Under the pieces are notes generated by a model. That model was not told the DNA's origin. It did no database searches and saw only the letters and a program-made list of their open reading frames with translations. The position numbers and the translations under genes are program-made. This document shows, one piece after another, positions 5,899 through 7,450 of a DNA stretch of 7,450 bases; position 1 is the first letter of the stretch, and each line of letters opens with the position of its first letter. The DNA comes from Candidatus Woesearchaeota archaeon (GTDB lineage Archaea; Nanobdellota; Nanobdellia; Woesearchaeales; ARS49), in assembly GCA_016203265.1 (NCBI GenBank), contig JACQNB010000043.1, positions 1 through 7,450 on the forward strand. The letters run 5' to 3'.

Positions 5899-6839
5899 GC
5901 TTCCACCACGACAATCTTTCTCGTCAACGAATGGTGCACGTAGTTCGTGAATTCGCCGATGACGGTGAGCTTGGCTTTCCGGATGAGCGTGAGATGGTTG
6001 ACGAAGTGCGGAAACACGATGACGGCGCGTTTTTGCAGTAATTTCTTCAATTTCAACAAGAATGCCGAATAGAGCTTGTTCAAGTCCTGTTTTTTGGTGT
6101 TCCTGCCGTAGGGGAAGTCCGTGACGACGTAGTCCATCGATTTCGTGAGCTTGGTCGCGTCTTGCAATGAGAGTTTCGCGCGCAACTGGTAGGATTCGAA
6201 GTTTTCTTTTGCTTTCGCGATCATGTCGGGGTCGTTGTCCGAGCCGATGGCGTGCAGTCCTGCATGTGCTGCCTCGATGAGGATGCCGCCGGCGCCGCAG
6301 AACGGGTCGGTGATGGCGCCTTTCCACGCGCCCGTGAGATTGACTAACGCTCGCGCCAATCTCGGCTGCATGCCGGACGGGTGTTTTGCCGGTCTGAGAT
6401 GCGGTCTGCGTTCGAAGAACGGTTTGGGGTCGATGGTCGCGATTCTCTTGCCCGCGATCACGAACGTGCCGTTGAAGAAGAGCTCGAAGTGCGTGGCTGG
6501 CTTTTCGAGATTGACTTTCGGATGCTTGAGCTTGCGCCAGATGATGCCCGCCAATCGTTGCGGCGGGATAGGAGCATGGATGTCGAGCTTGAAGTTGGTC
6601 TGGTAGTGCTTCTGCCAGTCGAACGCTTCCATCTGGCCTTCCAGTTCGGTCACGTGGCAGGCGAACAGGAACTCATGCACGGAATGCGACATCGCCAATC
6701 GTTCATGGTAAGGCTTCTCGTCAGCGTCAATCAGCAGGATGTCCCCGAAACGCGTGGCTTGCGACGGATTGGCGAGCGCGAGCACTTCGGCTGTCGCGAG
6801 CGCAAGGTCGGACTGTAATAACCAGAAGAACTGTTTCAT
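5895..6839 (-). CDS. trmG10: tRNA (guanine(10)-N2)-methyltransferase, THUMP type (Trm-G10/Trm11 family)
   Basis: A 314-residue SAM-dependent enzyme that, in archaea, methylates N2 of guanosine 10 in tRNA, usually to dimethylguanosine. The N-terminal half is a ferredoxin-like plus THUMP tRNA-binding region (about 1-140; for example ERLAMSHSVHEFLF at 46-59). The linker RRPHLRPAKHPSGMQPRLAR (144-163) is the conserved segment before the catalytic domain. The Rossmann domain has DPFCGAGGILIEA (178-190, SAM binding), GSDNDPDM (199-206, ribose-binding Asp), LQDATKL (225-231) and the catalytic TDFPYGRNT (240-248), where most relatives have D-P-P-Y. The end, YVHHSLTRKIVVVEA, is typical of the group. 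The length matches archaeal relatives. The ATG follows directly after the stop of the upstream membrane protein gene on the same strand, with no gap, so translation is likely coupled. Specificity for G10 rather than another guanine is inferred from the family. Confidence 0.9.
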   Translation of the reverse strand: MKQFFWLLQSDLALATAEVLALANPSQATRFGDILLIDADEKPYHERLAMSHSVHEFLFACHVTELEGQMEAFDWQKHYQTNFKLDIHAPIPPQRLAGIIWRKLKHPKVNLEKPATHFELFFNGTFVIAGKRIATIDPKPFFERRPHLRPAKHPSGMQPRLARALVNLTGAWKGAITDPFCGAGGILIEAAHAGLHAIGSDNDPDMIAKAKENFESYQLRAKLSLQDATKLTKSMDYVVTDFPYGRNTKKQDLNKLYSAFLLKLKKLLQKRAVIVFPHFVNHLTLIRKAKLTVIGEFTNYVHHSLTRKIVVVEA

Positions 6840-7343
6840 CTAGTGTTTCTTCAGGTCGCTCTTGGCCCACTTATTGATGAACCACAGCACGACGAAGAAC
6901 ACGACGACCATCAGCGTGAAGCCGATCTTGCTGCGCGCGTAGTCCCAATAGCTCACGGTCGCGCCGAAGGCCGTGATGACCGCGCCGAAGAACAGCCCGA
7001 TCCTGACGACTTCCATCCACGGCACGAACAGCGCTATCAACAGAATCAGGAGATTGAATCCGATGATGCCGGCGTACTTGTTGCCGTTGTATTCGGCTCG
7101 CGCGTCGTTCCAGACTTTCTCTTCCGCGCGCATGCGGGCGTTGCATTCGTTCTGTTCGTCCGTGAGCGTGCGTTGTTCGTCAACCGTGAGCTTTTCGGGC
7201 GCGTACGGATAGCAGTTTTCGGTCGGCTGGAACCACGAATCAGTGCCCGTGTATTTCGGGAAGAACACGTTCGAGCCCAAAAAGACCATGGGAACGTACA
7301 GCAATGCGATGACGAGCACGTACAAGAGTTTTTTCCAGTCCAT
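6840..7343 (-). CDS. Four-helix membrane protein with a cysteine-bearing outer loop, unknown function
   Basis: I place the start at the ATG at 7343 (167 residues, MDWKKLLYVL...). A TATA box at 7367-7372 lies 26.5 bases before it, and the 24 codons upstream that an earlier ATG would add fall in AT-rich promoter DNA. Membrane segments are likely at 5-24, 91-109, 113-130 and 139-157. The 65-residue loop 25-90 between the first two holds FFPKYTGTDSW, YPYAP, an acidic helix LTVDEQRTLTDEQNE and exactly two Cys (44 and 67). Those could form a disulfide if the loop faces outward, as KK near the N-terminus and the basic end (NKWAKSDLKKH) suggest. No known family is assigned. The stop abuts the trmG10 start, so the two form an operon. 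Confidence 0.8.
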   Translation of the reverse strand: MDWKKLLYVLVIALLYVPMVFLGSNVFFPKYTGTDSWFQPTENCYPYAPEKLTVDEQRTLTDEQNECNARMRAEEKVWNDARAEYNGNKYAGIIGFNLLILLIALFVPWMEVVRIGLFFGAVITAFGATVSYWDYARSKIGFTLMVVVFFVVLWFINKWAKSDLKKH

Positions 7344-7366
7344 ACGTTTTCTAAAGCATTTGCTGT

Positions 7367-7372
7367 TTATAA
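7367..7372 (-). promoter_or_regulatory. TATA box of the membrane protein-trmG10 operon
   Basis: On the minus strand this reads TTATAA inside ACGCTTATAAACAGC. Its centre is 26.5 bases from the ATG at 7343, predicting a leaderless transcript. It is the main reason for choosing that start over the upstream in-frame ATG at 7415. Confidence 0.7.
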
Positions 7373-7390
7373 GCGTTTTGCAACGAACCG

Positions 7391-7417
7391 ATTTGTTTTC
7401 AATATAGAGAAACAAAT
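7391..7417. repeat. 8-bp inverted repeat between divergent promoters
   Basis: ATTTGTTT (7391-7398) and AAACAAAT (7410-7417) are perfect inverted copies separated by 11 bases. Arm centres are 19 bases apart, close to two helical turns, the geometry expected for a dimeric regulator. The right arm touches the TATA box at 7417-7422. The spacer contains ATATAG, a further TATA-like string. Function is inferred from position only. Confidence 0.45.
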
Positions 7418-7422
7418 TTAAA
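7417..7422 (+). promoter_or_regulatory. TATA box of the rightward gene leaving the window
   Basis: TTTAAA within CAAATTTAAATCACT. Its centre is 26.5 bases before an ATG at 7446, matching the spacing of the leftward promoter in the same intergenic region, so a divergent gene pair is predicted. Confidence 0.65.
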
Positions 7423-7445
7423 TCACTGAATCCGTTTTCGTCGCT

Positions 7446-7450
7446 ATGCC
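7446..7450 (+). CDS. Predicted start of a divergent gene (first five bases only)
   Basis: Only ATG plus two bases lie in the window, so nothing can be said about the product. The call rests entirely on the TATA box 26.5 bases upstream and on the leaderless pattern at the other promoters here. Confidence 0.4.

Noticed and set aside
7344..7415. 24-codon N-terminal extension of the membrane protein (ATG at 7415)
   Set aside because: The extension runs through AT-rich DNA containing the TATA box at 7367-7372, and without it the protein starts cleanly ahead of its first membrane helix.
6843..7421. 192-codon plus-strand frame opposite the membrane protein gene
   Set aside because: The opposite strand has a clear four-helix protein, a TATA box at the right distance and a stop abutting trmG10; this frame has none of these.

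Overview
The window looks like a piece of an archaeal chromosome of moderate to high GC. Four things point that way: a class I (archaeal-type) CCA-adding enzyme C-terminus, a NurA-family nuclease, a THUMP-type tRNA guanine-10 methyltransferase, and AT-rich TATA boxes sitting about 25-27 bases upstream of start codons, which predicts leaderless mRNAs. Small genomes of the DPANN type seem plausible from the mix of short uncharacterised membrane proteins and tight gene overlaps, but the sequence does not prove the lineage.

Layout. Positions 1-1022 (+) hold the end of cca and a DedA-family membrane protein, joined by an ATGA overlap. A nurA-like gene with its own promoter follows (1064-2062, +). 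Next is a short four-helix membrane protein (2148-2471, +). It is the only gene here with a clear leader and a strong Shine-Dalgarno, and it ends at a long T-tract. Between 2472 and 2672 lies a promoter-like site and a 40-codon reading frame for a basic single-span membrane peptide. This frame overlaps the 3' end of an oppositely oriented unknown gene (2635-3003, -). That unknown gene shares an 82-base divergent promoter region with ppsA (3086-5479, +), which encodes phosphoenolpyruvate synthase. A helical, probably coiled-coil, protein (5479-5898) is translationally coupled to ppsA. The right end carries an operon on the minus strand: a four-helix membrane protein (7343-6840) and trmG10 (6839-5895), whose stop overlaps the stop of the coiled-coil gene. 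A second divergent promoter region (7344-7445) fires outward to a gene whose start codon is predicted at 7446.

How the genes relate. cca and trmG10 both serve tRNA maturation, and nurA serves DNA end processing. ppsA links pyruvate and PEP and is the metabolic centre of the window. I see no mobile element, CRISPR array, tRNA or rRNA gene, and no large system of obvious novelty. The most interesting signals are the unannotated small membrane ORF near 2550, the unknown gene divergent from ppsA with a palindrome between the two promoters, the gene coupled to ppsA, the predicted 5'-terminal hairpin in front of the Shine-Dalgarno at 2135, and the inverted repeat between the divergent promoters near 7400.
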